From: Adiantum capillus-veneris
Taxonomy: Eukaryota; Streptophyta; Polypodiopsida; Polypodiales; Pteridaceae
DNA length: 64,000 nucleotides
Reading direction: 5' to 3'
NCBI GenBank assembly: GCA_014529385.2
Contig: CM043958.1
Coordinates: forward strand, 155,903,293 to 155,967,292
Shown here: in pieces, positions 1 to 9,738 of the stretch
Numbering within the stretch: the first letter of the stretch is position 1
Layout: every line of letters starts with the position of its first letter
Made by a program: the position numbers and the translations under genes
Notes under the pieces: model-generated
What the model was told of the DNA's origin: nothing
Seen by the model: only the letters and a program-made list of their open reading frames with translations
Databases searched by the model: none

Positions 1-328
1 GAGTCTTGGATGGTCCTGCTTGTGATTGGGGGCGCGACGGCTGCTCCCTATCGGACTCTGATGTTTGCTGGCCCTCTGCTTCTCTCCAGCGCTGGGCACG
101 TTGCTTCATTCTCTTTCTAGGTATTATATCTTGAGGAGGTGGAGATTCAACAGTCCTTGATGACTCTCGTACCCTACCACCATGCCCACTACCAGAAGAG
201 TTCCTGGAACGGCCAGGTGTTCGTGGCCGTTTTCTTGTGCCTTTAAGCCATGACGGCTTCTCACATCCTTGGAGGGTGTTTTTGTTGGCAGGCGGATGCT
301 CTTTCGCGGTTTGTTTGGTGCGTGCCAT
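1..328 (-). CDS. Histone H3-tail-mimic protein, N-terminal part (runs off left edge)
   Basis: The frame opens at an ATG at 328 and stays open for 109 codons to the window edge. The protein begins MARTKQTAKEHPPANK; after Met removal residues 1-7 (ARTKQTA) equal the histone H3 N-terminus including Lys4, while position 8 is Lys (Arg in H3) and position 9 Glu (Lys in H3). Two basic clusters follow, KGTRKRPRTPGRSR near residues 30-43 and PRKRMKQRAQRW near 70-81, then a Ser/Gln/Pro-rich stretch. No histone fold is visible, so it is not histone H3. Known: the ARTKQTA end is the ligand of H3K4 readers and modifiers. Inference: a nuclear protein that could engage them. It has its own TATA-like box 58 bp upstream and lies 140 bp beyond the end of the transposase-like pseudogene on the same strand. 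Family and full length are unknown. Confidence 0.7.
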   Translation of the reverse strand, partial: MARTKQTAKEHPPANKNTLQGCEKPSWLKGTRKRPRTPGRSRNSSGSGHGGRVRESSRTVESPPPQDIIPRKRMKQRAQRWREAEGQQTSESDREQPSRPQSQAGPSKT

Positions 329-385
329 TTTGTTGGTAAGAGCTCACCTGTTCTTAAGAAATGAGTGATTTATGAGAGCATGCAA

Positions 386-393
386 TATTTATA
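386..393 (-). promoter_or_regulatory. TATA-like box upstream of the H3-mimic ORF
   Basis: TATAAATA on the minus strand, 58 bp before the ATG at 328. Spacing is right for a short plant 5' UTR, but transcription is not shown. Confidence 0.45.
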
Positions 394-394
394 A

Positions 395-415
395 GGGCCC
401 ATTTAAAAAGGGCCC
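395..415. repeat. GGGCCC inverted pair beside the TATA box
   Basis: Two GGGCCC blocks (395-400, 410-415) separated by 9 A/T-rich bases, immediately upstream of the TATA-like box. GGGCC-type motifs occur in plant promoters, and the pair could also form a small hairpin. Confidence 0.35.
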
Positions 416-467
416 TGTTCACACTAATTTTTTTAAAAGAAGTATTATTTTTTAAATAAACATGTCG

Positions 468-3415
468 CTAAGAGTTGGACCCTGCATTCACGTTTAGTGA
501 CTCGCGTAGTATCCACTTTGATCCTTGTTGCACTCTGCATCGCCGCCATGCAGCATGCTTGGTGGGACCTTGCGACATTTGCCACTTGTTGCTATGCTCT
601 TGACGACTCCATTTGCGCACTTCAATAGCAATCTTGGATTGTCGTGAACGCTCCATTGTGAGCTTACGAGCAAATGTTGTGCGAAAAAACCAGTTGAACA
701 TCTCCTCCAAATAATTGGATTGCACCATTCCACCACCATGTCGAGTATTTTTGAAGTACACTCCCCTTGCTCGATAATGGGACTTCTCCATGCCTTGAGT
801 GTTAAAAATTTCAAGCGATCCATACTTGTGCATAAAAAATGCACCATGCGCAAACAAGATATGCTGTTCACATGAGCAAACAATCCACATTAGTAAATAA
901 AAACAATCCCTTGTAATGAATACACCATGAATGACTTACCATGTAATGTGTGATGTTATTTTATCCCTAAGAAAGGGTGAAGACCTTGGTAAAATCTGCC
1001 AAAGCTTCTTGAAATGATTGCCGTTGTTCTTCTGTGCTGTTAAGGCTCATAAGCTTGACCATTTTATCAAAATGGGCCCAAACTTGCTTGCGCTTGTTTT
1101 CAAGCTCGCCATTTGAATCATTGTCAGTAGTAGCTTTGCATAACTCTTTCCAAAGCTCCCAAAGGTTACCTGCCTGCTAGTTGCAGCTGCTTTGAGCATC
1201 ATATCGACTTGGCTTTCCTTGGGAAACTTTCTTCAAAAAGTGTCTAGCTTTTTGTCCACTCATTGACACTTGTTGAGCAATTTCATGGGCCTCCCCTATG
1301 TTCTTTGCAGCAACTATAGACACATTTCCACCGTGACAGCCAATGGAATTCAAGAGTACCTCCACTCTTTCGATCGCTTCCTGGGACTTTTCCAACGGTT
1401 TCATTGTGAAAGCATAGTCAATGTGGAGCTTCAATAGCCTATCAAAAATACGCATGAATGCGTGTAATGTACAAAAATGTACATTCGATAGAGGAAATCG
1501 AAAGATTGGATTTCAAGTGTGGTCCTTTTGATCACGGTCTGGGGCATTGAGCATGGGACATCTCAGAATAGACGCTTCCCATTCTCTACCTTCATCTTCG
1601 ACATCATGACAATCTAACCCTTGTTCTCCATGCCCTTGCCATGGAAGCATGTAACTGGCCTTTGCAGTGCTCTTATGTGATTTTTGTCCATTAGGTTTGT
1701 ACCCTCGAGTGAAAAATGGACAAGGCATGAGAGAAGAAGCCCCTTGTGTGCAGCCAAGCAAACACTTTATGGTCTTCAAATCCCCACCTAAGTGCCACTC
1801 CACATCATAACTACCAAAGCCCTCAATCTCCAACTTCTGACCTGCAATTTGGGAGTGTATTACTTATGTGATCCATGGAGTTCTCTCAAAAATCCACGAA
1901 AGTACTCCATTGGTCTCTTTGGGCACCTCAATAGCACCCAACCACCAAATGTCTTTCTCTGATTGCACGCTAAAAGATAGGGTGGGATATGGCTCGACTG
2001 AATCCCTTCGCTTGGTTTGCAGAAGGGCCTCGTTCATTAGAGTGACACTTAGCCTCTCTAACCTTCGGCCTTTCACTATTTGACACTCATCGAGTTTCAA
2101 CACAAAAGCGACTTTTGTGCCAAGCACTACAAAATAAATAGTGCTAAGACCTTAAACTTCAGCTTCTATGAAAAGAATAATACCAAAGAAAAAAGTAAAG
2201 TGTGTCACCTTCTTCAGGTAACTCGTAAAATCTAAGCATGGCTTCTTGAAGCCTTCTAAGATCCACGAAAATATTGTTCCACATTGTGTAAGGAAAGCCC
2301 TTATTCGAAGGTCTTATGGATTGTTTCTTACCTTTTTCCCTTGTCTTTGTTGCGCACGAAGCATAAAGGGAAGTTGGCATTGTGTCCTCAATGTGTAGGT
2401 ATGTCCCAATGCGGGAGAACACATCTTGGTTTGTGGCCTTCTTTGCGAGCTTGACCTTGTGAGGAACGGGAAATAGGTTTTCCACAATGCCATGTTCTTT
2501 GAGGGCATCCTTTAGGAGTTGAAAAATAGCCTGATAGGCTTTGGTGCTGATTCCAGCCTCATCACAAGCTTGTTGAACGTCATCATCATTAACCACATTT
2601 CTTAATTTACGCATAAGGTCCTTGGTGACTGCATCCTTAATGTGCTTACCTCCAGGTGATTGTAAGATAGAAATAACGTCCTCGGTATTGAGACAACTAG
2701 TGAGAAGGTTGACTCGATTATCTTGGCTTGTTCCACTGCATGCCTCCTGGATGAAGTTTCTAGCAACAAATAAACATAAATGTTAGAAAATAGTGTGAAG
2801 TAAGAATGCAGCATGCAAGTAAAGAACAAATCACCTTGTGACTGTAACTCGTCGTTTGCGTGCTCCTCCGAAATGTGCAAGAGTTTCAATGGATGAATAC
2901 GGGCGTTTGCGTTCCCTTGCACCAAGGGGTGTTTCTTTCAAGTATGTGATGGTGTTGGTAAGCTTCTGGATGTGGGAGTCCTTTTCTTGCATTTGTTGTT
3001 CAAGACTTTTAACTACCCTCTCCGAAGAGGCAACACTCTCTTGTAATGCCGTCGTCCTGAGGTGAAGAGCTTGACATTCGTGCATCCACATATGCAAAGA
3101 AGCACCTGCACCCATACACAGCCGCTTGCAATAGCCTAACAAGCCTGCTTCTCCCCTCCCAAGAAATTGAAGAAATGTGGAAAGGCTATTAAACGATGGA
3201 TGGAAGCGGCTTATAGGATCGTAAGGGTACAAATGGCCATCCACGCAAATGTCAACATTGGTCTCACAAGCGGTGCGACGTTCCTGTGATGACCTTTGAT
3301 CACCTTCACTAGTGGTCTTCGGTGCAAATGCCGTGGGTAAGCGAATATGTATGCTTTTGGTGTGCGGAGTACGTGGTGGTGGAAGCAAACCATTTGTGAT
3401 GTCCGTGAGCACCAT
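468..3415 (-). pseudogene. Transposase-like multi-exon pseudogene
   Basis: Five exons can be laid out with GT-AG junctions and matching phases: 3415-2835 (ATG, coiled coil near its end), 2759-2209, 2126-940 and 863-468, the 2126-940 block perhaps holding further unseen introns. Blocks include WHLGGDLKTIKCLLGC with CPFF, VHFCTLHAFMRIFDRLLKLH, GCHGGNVSIV and FNTQGMEKSHYRARG with NTRHGGG; I recall such blocks from transposase-like proteins of algae, mosses and invertebrates (possibly KDZ-related), which needs a search. The frame carries stops at 1864-1866 (TAA), 1513-1515 (TGA), 1177-1179 (TAG), 967-969 (TAG) and 961-963 (TAA), yet family-like sequence continues in the same frame after each. It is therefore a dead copy disabled mainly by point nonsense changes. 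No terminal inverted repeats were found. Confidence 0.6.
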
Positions 3416-3481
3416 GGAAGCTGTTGCGTGAGGAAGCAAATGATGAAAAGATAGAGGGGGAAGGGTAGAGAGGCCGAGCAA

Positions 3482-3612
3482 GATGGGAGGAGAGAAGGAG
3501 GGAGGGAGGGGAGGGAGAGATTGGGGAGGAGGAGGAAGGTAGGGGCAGAGAGGGAGAGGAGAGGGAGAGGGAGAGAGGAGGGAGGAGGGAGGAGGGAGGA
3601 AGAGGAGAGAAC
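3482..3612. repeat. Purine tract, (GGA/GGGA)n
   Basis: About 130 bp of nearly pure purine on the plus strand. On the minus strand it is a pyrimidine-rich tract directly upstream of the transposase-like exon 1, where it would sit in the 5' UTR or promoter. Serine/proline ORFs through it are composition artefacts. Confidence 0.85.
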
Positions 3613-4030
3613 AAAATGTTTATTACTTTTTGGGGGAAAAGATTTTTGAAAAAATGGACTTTCTAAGCTTGTGGGTTAAAAAATGGGTCAAAAAATGATT
3701 TTTGGATATGTATATATGTTGGGAGGGAGTTTTAAGTAAAAAACAAATAAAAATGATTTTTTTTTAAAAAAGTCAAATTTTGACTCTTTTTGACCCACGG
3801 AATTGCTGATGTGGACACACCCCTATGCTTCCTTCACTCAAAAAAAATCTAGAGAGAGAAAGAAACCTTTTAGGTCCACATCCTACATTTGTCTAAAAAA
3901 AAGGCTAGAAAAGCCTACTCAAAACTACCTTCTTCAATGCCCTTGCCCCCTAAACCCCACACAACATTAGCCTTAATCCCTAAAAATTAGGATTCCTTAC
4001 AAGGCCCATGCAAGGTTCATATTTCTCCTA
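3613..4030. other. A/T-rich intergenic stretch
   Basis: Homopolymer A and T runs and no convincing reading frame. It separates the transposase-like pseudogene from the Tat-like gypsy element; no LTR or PBS of that element was recognised here. Confidence 0.6.
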
Positions 4031-4543
4031 ATGATGAAAGCTCAAGAAGTCTTTTTAGACCTCTATTATGATGCAACAGATGAGTTAGAAGAACACTCAG
4101 CTACCTTAGATGATTTGGGGTCGGAAAAAGAACATGTGAGAGCTAAATTGCTCATGAAAGGAGGGGAGGAGAAGTTTTTTGACTTTCCAAACCAAAAACC
4201 AAGAAGACAGAAATGGTATAGACAAACAAGAGACACGAGAAATTTGAAAGCTAGACCTATGCCATCGATCTCCAGTAGAACACAGTTCCTGATGCAGATA
4301 GATGCACATGATTGTGTCAAAGACAAAATGACTAGTAGACATCCTTTAAACGAAGAACATGAAATGACAAAAACATTGGGAAAAACAAGAAAGGAAATTC
4401 AAGAAAAACCTAAAAACCAATACAAGGGTTCAAGCATGACATGCGTTGAATGGAAAAAGAAGTATCAAGAGTTGAAAAAAGCTCTAAAGGAGATATATAC
4501 GACAAAGAAATGGAAACCACAAAAGAGGACGGTACATATGTAA
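4031..4543 (+). CDS. Unknown basic ORF at the 5' side of element K
   Basis: 170 codons from a true ATG (MMKAQEVFLDLYYDATD). The N-terminal third is acidic, the rest Lys/Arg-rich (PRRQKWYRQTRDTRN, WKKKYQELKKALKEIY) with a short helical segment. No zinc knuckle or protease motif was seen, so gag identity is not established. It lies 2 nt before the frame that leads into RT and is probably part of the same polyprotein or its accessory region. The family is not recognised. Confidence 0.45.
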   Translation: MMKAQEVFLDLYYDATDELEEHSATLDDLGSEKEHVRAKLLMKGGEEKFFDFPNQKPRRQKWYRQTRDTRNLKARPMPSISSRTQFLMQIDAHDCVKDKMTSRHPLNEEHEMTKTLGKTRKEIQEKPKNQYKGSSMTCVEWKKKYQELKKALKEIYTTKKWKPQKRTVHM

Positions 4544-4544
4544 T

Positions 4545-5064
4545 GAGCGTTCCATCCCATTACAAGAGATATGCTCTCCAAGATTGAAAAATCATAGTCG
4601 AACAACCTGTCAGGGAACTAGTAAAACAGGGCGAGTGCTATGAAGGACCTGAAAACGGAAAAAAGATAGATCTGGCCAGACCAGGAGAAGAGCCTAGACC
4701 TATCTACATTGTAAATGACCTGACAAAAGAAGAATAAGAGCTTTCTTTAAGCTTAATGAAAGAATACCGAGATATCTTTGCTTGGTCTTATAAGGATCTC
4801 GGTGTTGATCCAGAAATATGTCAACATACCATACCCATGAAATCAATGCAAAACCAACTAGACAAAGGCCTGACACATATAATGAACCATTTTCCAGGAA
4901 GATCAAAGAAGAGATTAAAAAGATAAAGGAGGCGAAATTAATTTATGAAATTGAACACACAGATTGGGTGTCTCCAATTGTGGTAGTACCCAAGAAAAAT
5001 GGAAAACTACGGGTGTGTGTCAATCTTAAGAAATTGAATGCACCTACCATACTTTCCTCTTCCA
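4545..5064 (+). pseudogene. Gypsy RT N-terminal part (element K)
   Basis: Degenerate reading with stops and frame changes. Recognisable pieces are EYRDIFAWSYKDLGVDPE, then WVSPIVVVPKKNGKLRVCV, the RT fingers region, and LKKLNAPTI. A small frameshift follows APTI: the next frame reads FPLP, and after the copia insertion continues ITEHVLERVAGKEA. So the RT gene had lost its frame around 5050 in addition to being split at 5064. The lineage is Ty3/gypsy, Tat-like. Confidence 0.8.
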
Positions 5065-5291
5065 TGTTAAAGAATATGATGTTAAAGAATATTTCCATTG
5101 TGCTATGGGCGGCTGGACACTGACTATACTATGTTGTAAATATACTTTGGATAATAGTTCAAAAGAGAAGAAGAGAAGAGCAGCTCGTTGAATGGCTGCT
5201 GCAGGATAACGATTGTGTGTGTGTGTCTCGATGTGTGTTGGTGTGTGTGTAGTCTTCTTTCCTACCTTCTCCATCACCTGCACACTCTACA
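5065..5291 (+). repeat. Copia 5' LTR
   Basis: 227 bp, TG...CA ends (TGTTAAAGAATATG ... CACTCTACA), with a short internal GT-rich microsatellite. The start contains a direct repeat of GTTAAAGAATAT. Confidence 0.95.
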
Positions 5292-5294
5292 AAG

Positions 5295-5306
5295 TGGTAT
5301 CAGAGC
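5295..5306 (+). other. Copia primer-binding site (initiator Met tRNA)
   Basis: TGGTATCAGAGC, complementary to the 3' end of plant initiator tRNA-Met, three bases after the LTR end. Confidence 0.95.
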
Positions 5307-6195
5307 TCACTTTGAGGAGCTACAGTCAATACACAGGTTTCCGCAGCTCCGGAAAACAACAAAAAAGAGAGGTTTTTTGGTCATAATTCCCTCATCCGAA
5401 CTCGGAATACAGTGATCCAGGAGTCTATCTTTATGTTTTTGGGCATTCCGGACGCATTGGCATACTCAGATTTGCCAAAATCTACAATTTTCTGCAGCAA
5501 ACAACCAGTTCACACAAGCATAGGAGATGTCCAGTTTTGCACTCGGCAGTAGATTTACAGGTTACAGGTGAAGAATTCAGCATTTACACAGGTTTTGGAG
5601 AACAACATAGAGCTTTTGCATCATGATATTGTGTTATCGAAGATTATGTTTGGTTGTTGTGGGTCCGTTATGGACAGCCGCCTATGTAAGAAAGGTTGTG
5701 GGAAGAAGTTGATGCGGTTATATTGTCAGATTGAGTACTTTGTGGTTATGTATGGATATGCGGTCAATGTATTTTGGAAAACTGCAGCCTTTGTGAGGGT
5801 CGAGTGAGGTTTTTTGAAGCCTTGCCTTGGGAGCTTTGGTACCTTGGCAAGGTGGATTAGGTACTGGAGCGAACCCCCGACTAGCCCTGCGAAAGACCTC
5901 ATATGTCGTTTACGACTATGGGAAGAAGGTGGATGTATGGATATGTGATACAGGACAGCGTATGGATTGCATTTGCATACAGGTCCATGTGGAAATTGTT
6001 TTAGAGTATTTATGCATAGTACTGAGTCAGTCTGTGGCAAAGTGAGTCAGTGGATTTTCCCTTGGCAGTGAGAGATTTTCTGTCAGTGTTTATGAGAACT
6101 TTGGTTGAGATTGTCACTTGAGATATTGTCCAAATACAAACGAAACTCTGCCGAAATTTTATCAAAATCCTTTGGAAGAAATTGAGAGAGTGAAG

Positions 6196-7332
6196 ATGGC
6201 AGAAAGTTCAACTCAAGTCACACAGATTGTTGGAGAGAAGCTGACCAGAGAGAACTACAACATATGGTCTTACAGGATGGAGAACTTTATCATGGGCAAA
6301 GGTTTATGGGATTATATTACAGGTGAACAAGAGTGTCCCGAGGTTGGTTTGGAACCAAATAGAGAGAATGTTGAAGCACATAAAACATGGCAAGCAGGAG
6401 TAGAAGCTTACAAGAAGTGGATCGAGAATTCAAGAAAAGAGAAGAAGAAAGTGGTTGAAGAGAGTTCTGGAGATGAAAGCCTTGATAAAGAGCATGGCTT
6501 ACCAATTTTGAGGACACCTGGCAGTAAGCATATTGAGAAATATGTACCCCCATATGCAAGAGTTGAAGAGAAGAGTGCACCACAGTTGAGAAGATCAGAG
6601 AGGGTGCGTTATCCAGTTGATAGATTGACATACAACGGTTACATGCGTACACATTATGCATACATGGTTTCACGTGTGCAACATAAAGAGCCTACATGTT
6701 TTCAAGAGGCAATTGGAAAATCAGAATGGGAGTCAGCTATGGATGATGAGATGGATGCTCTTGTGAAGAATGACACTTGGGATTTGGTTCGCTTGCCAAG
6801 TGGAAAGAAAGCAATTGGTTCAAAATGGGTATACAAAGTCAAGTGCAAGTCAGATGGTAGTGTGGAAAGATACAAAGCGAGGCTTGTTGCTAAAGGTTAT
6901 ACACAAACAAAAGGTCTTGATTATGATGAGACATTTAGTCCAGTTGCAAAGATGACAACAGTCAGATTGGTGATAGCAATGGCAAGTATGTTCGGTTGGA
7001 AGTTACGGAAAATGGATGTGGATAATGCATTCTTGAATGGTGACTTGGAAGAACAAGTTTATATGATACAGCCAGAGGGTTATCAACATCCAGAGTTTCC
7101 ATATTATGTGTGTAAGTTGAAGAAAGCATTGTATGGTTTGAAGCAAGCATCTAGAGCTTGGTGTGAAAAGATAACCAGATTCTTGAAGAAGATTGGATTT
7201 AAACAATCTACTACTGATCACTCATTATTTTTGAAGCATGTTGATGGAGAGATCGTCGTTATTGTTATCTATGTTGATGACTTGATTCTCACTGGAAGTC
7301 ATGATGAGCAATGGTATGATAAGTTGGAGTAG
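6196..7332 (+). pseudogene. Copia gag N-terminus fused to RT by internal deletion
   Basis: From ATG 6196 the frame (MAESSTQVTQIVGEKLTREN) is open for 378 codons. Residues 1-75 resemble the start of copia gag (NYNIWSYRMENFIMGKGLWD). The chain then jumps to the post-integrase linker (PQLRRSERVRYPVDRLTYNG) and copia RT: AIGSKWVYKVKCKSDG, ARLVAKGYTQ, DYDETFSPVAK, MDVDNAFLNGDLEE, LYGLKQASRAW and the catalytic YVDDLILTGS near the end. Zinc knuckle, protease and integrase are absent. The frame stops soon after YVDD, where a second deletion joins RNase H in another frame. The long intact fusion could be translated, but RT lacks thumb and RNase H. Confidence 0.9.
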
Positions 7333-7726
7333 CAAGAAGCAATCAACTGTAGCATTATCAAGTACAGAAGCTGAATATCGTGGAGCAGCTTTGGCAGCAT
7401 GTGAAGAGTCATGGTTGAGAGTGCTTATGGTAGAATTTGGTTTTGACTATCTTGACAGTGTCATTATATATTGTGACAATATTAGCAGCATCATGTTGGC
7501 AAAGAATCCAGTCTACCATGCTCACACTAAACACATTGAGGTACATTATCACTTCATTAGAGAAAAAGTTTTGGCAAATGAGATTGATTTGGTGTATGTG
7601 AAGACAAATGATCAAGTTGTGGATATATTCACAAAAGCTCTTGGAAAGGAGAAGTTTTGCTACTTTCGTGAAGCATTGGGAATCCATCATATGCAAGCTC
7701 ACTCTGAGCTTGAGGGGGAGTGTTAA
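7301..7726 (+). pseudogene. Copia RNase H, C-terminal part
   Basis: Frame different from the RT ORF and overlapping its end. It reads SSKKQSTVALSSTEAEYRG, then YCDNISSIMLAKNP, HTKHIEVHYHFIRE and DIFTKALGKEKF, the standard copia RNase H tail, ending just inside the 3' LTR. The join at about 7320 is a deletion scar between RT (after YVDD) and RNase H. No start codon belongs to this piece. Confidence 0.92.
7711..7720 (+). other. Copia polypurine tract
   Basis: TGAGGGGGAG, directly before the 3' LTR. Confidence 0.9.
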
Positions 7727-7949
7727 AGAATATGATGTTAAAGAATATGTCCATTGTGCTATGGGCGGCTGGACACTGACTATACTATGTTGTAAATATA
7801 CTTTGGATAATAGTTCAAAAGAGAAGAAGAGAAGAGCAGCTCATTGAACGGCTGCTGCAGGGTAACGGTTGTGTGTGTGTGTCTCAATGTGTGTTGGTGT
7901 GTGTGTGTAGTCTTCTTTCCTACCTTCTCCATCACCTGCGCACTCTACA
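7721..7949 (+). repeat. Copia 3' LTR
   Basis: 229 bp, nearly identical to 5065-5291. It is followed by the second TTCCA target copy and then by the resumed gypsy RT (ITEHVLERVAG). Confidence 0.95.
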
Positions 7950-9080
7950 TTCCAATCACTGAGCATGTTTTAGAACGAGTTGCAGGTAAAGAAGCTCATA
8001 GATTTTTAGATGGATTTTCGGGATACAATCAACTTTTGGTTGACCCAAAGGATCAGCATAAAACTACCTTTGCAACGGAATGGGGCATTTTTGCTTATTG
8101 GGTTATGCCTTTTGGGTTAACTAATGCTCCTGCCACTTCCAAAGATTGATGAGCCATGCTTTTAAAGAATATCTTTGGAATTTATTACAAGTATATATGG
8201 ATGATCTATGTGTACATTCATCAATCTGGGCTGATCATTTTGAACACCTCAAAAAGATTTTCAAAAAATGTAGACTTTGTAGGATTTGCTTAAGTTCTAA
8301 AAAGTGAACATTTATGGGTAGACAAGGAAAAATTCTTGGACATATAGTGTCTAAAAATGGCATAGCTACTGATATGGATAAAATTCATGTTATTGTTGAT
8401 TTGCCTAGGCCGACAACAGTCAAGGGGGTTCAAGCCTTCATGGGACATTGTGGATATTACAGGCGGTTCATTTACATGTACGCTATAATTGCAAAACCCA
8501 TGTGCATTTTGATCACACACTTTGAATGGACTGATGACTGTGAAGAATCCTTCATAAAGATTAAGCAAGATCTCACTTCAGCTCCAATATTGAAAGCACC
8601 ATATTGGAATAAGATATTCCACATACACGTAGATGCTTCCAATTTGCCATCGAATGTATACTAGCTCAACCAAGCGATGGAAAATTTGACTTTCCTATCT
8701 CTTATGCTAGCAAACAGTTGAATATGGTAGAAAAGAATTATACCACCATCGAAAGGGAAGGACTAGGAATGATCTATACCGCAAAAAAGTATAGACATTA
8801 TCTATTAGCAAAAAAATTTGTATTCTTTGTGGACCACAAAGCCTTATTGTACTTAGTCAACAAGCCATGCAACACAGGAAGAATAGTGATATGGTTCATC
8901 ATTCTTCTAGAATTTGATTTCACTGTAGTTGTGAAAAAGAGTACCACTCATCAAAGAGCAGATCATTTGCCCAGGATTGTTTCAAGAGGACCACCAAAGG
9001 GAGTGGACGATGATCTACCAGATGCATATCTGTTCTCCTTTGAAATGATACCTCGATGGTCGGAAATATGGTATCATTGA
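7950..9080 (+). pseudogene. Gypsy K RT C-terminal part and RNase H
   Basis: Fragments in several frames: DGFSGYNQLLVDPKDQHKT with [12 protein letters not shown] (RT palm); a degraded region at 8150-8310 where the catalytic box should be; HIVSKNGIATDMDK and GYYRRFIYMY (RT thumb); DLTSAPILKAP; then EKNYTTIEREGLGMIYTAKK and VFFVDHKALLYLV (RNase H, including the VDHKAL block). Stops at about 8148, 8306 and 8662 separate them. The order is correct for Ty3/gypsy pol. It continues directly from 5064 once the copia is discounted. Confidence 0.88.
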
Positions 9081-9738
9081 TGACCATAGCTCAAGTAGAT
9101 TCGCAAATACCACTTTCTATTACAATCAGAGTAATTGAGCAATCGACTATGTATCAGTTACTTGCTGAAGGTTATACAAAAGAAATCGAAACGGAATATT
9201 TCTATTGTGCATTAATCCTGAGGAGAAAACCCAATAACTAAGTCAAGCACATATTATCGTAGTAGGACTTCACTTTGTGGAAGATCAAACTATGCGACGG
9301 ATCTTGAGACTTGGAGTATTTTGGCCATCTATGAGGAGGGATGTTTATTATTTTGTGAAATATTATTCTCAATGTAAAAAACAAACACCCATACCTCATG
9401 TAACATTGTTCCAAATGTCACTTGTTCCTAAGTGGAGTAACTATCTAGTTACTTACTTATCGAGCGGAACATTTCCTGAGGATATGAGTAAACACCGTCA
9501 AAGAGAAATTGAAACAGAAGCAAGAGACTATGCTCTTATTGGAAACCAATTGTATCGGAGAGGTAAAGATCAACATTTATGTATTTGTGCAAATGAAGAC
9601 AAATATATTCCCATTATAGAACAAGCACATGATGGATTAGCTGAAGGTCACTTTTCTAGTGAGACCACTGCAAGAGAAATTTTAATGGCAGGCATATGGT
9701 GGCCAATACTTTTTGCAGATGCCAAAGAATATGTTTGA
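9081..9738 (+). pseudogene. Gypsy K linker with two integrase-type zinc-binding segments
   Basis: A first H2C2-like segment lies at about 9270-9390 (LRLGVFWPSMRRDVYYFVKYYSQCKKQ) and a second at about 9620-9765 (QAHDGLAEGHFSSETT, ILMAGIWWPILFADAKEYV, a TGA, then RCDACQQEK). Between them is SLVPKWSNYLVTYLSSGTFP and ARDYALIGNQLYRRGKDQ, the usual lead-in to gypsy integrase. In the first copy one Cys is Ser or Tyr, so zinc binding is doubtful. The interrupting TGA is at 9736-9738. Confidence 0.75.

Larger units (their letters stand above)
5065..7949 (+). mobile_element. Ty1/copia deletion derivative nested in gypsy K
   Basis: Complete insertion with 5' LTR 5065-5291, Met-tRNA PBS 5295-5306, internal region, polypurine tract 7711-7720, 3' LTR 7721-7949 and a 5 bp target duplication TTCCA (5060-5064 and 7950-7954). 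The LTRs differ at about seven substitutions and one 2 bp indel in 227 bp, so insertion is fairly recent. Total length is 2.9 kb against about 5 kb for a complete copia: most of gag, protease, integrase and part of RT/RNase H are missing. It is non-autonomous but has the cis signals for mobilisation by a relative. Confidence 0.96.

Noticed and set aside
2838-3065. Plus-strand ORF of 75 codons
   Set aside because: Antisense shadow of exon 1 of the transposase-like pseudogene.
3309-3614. Ser/Pro-rich minus-strand ORF
   Set aside because: Created by the purine tract at 3482-3612; composition only, with no conserved sequence.
5295-5306. tRNA gene remnants at the PBS-like sites
   Set aside because: Only the 12-19 base primer complement is present; no cloverleaf arms around any of the PBS sites.
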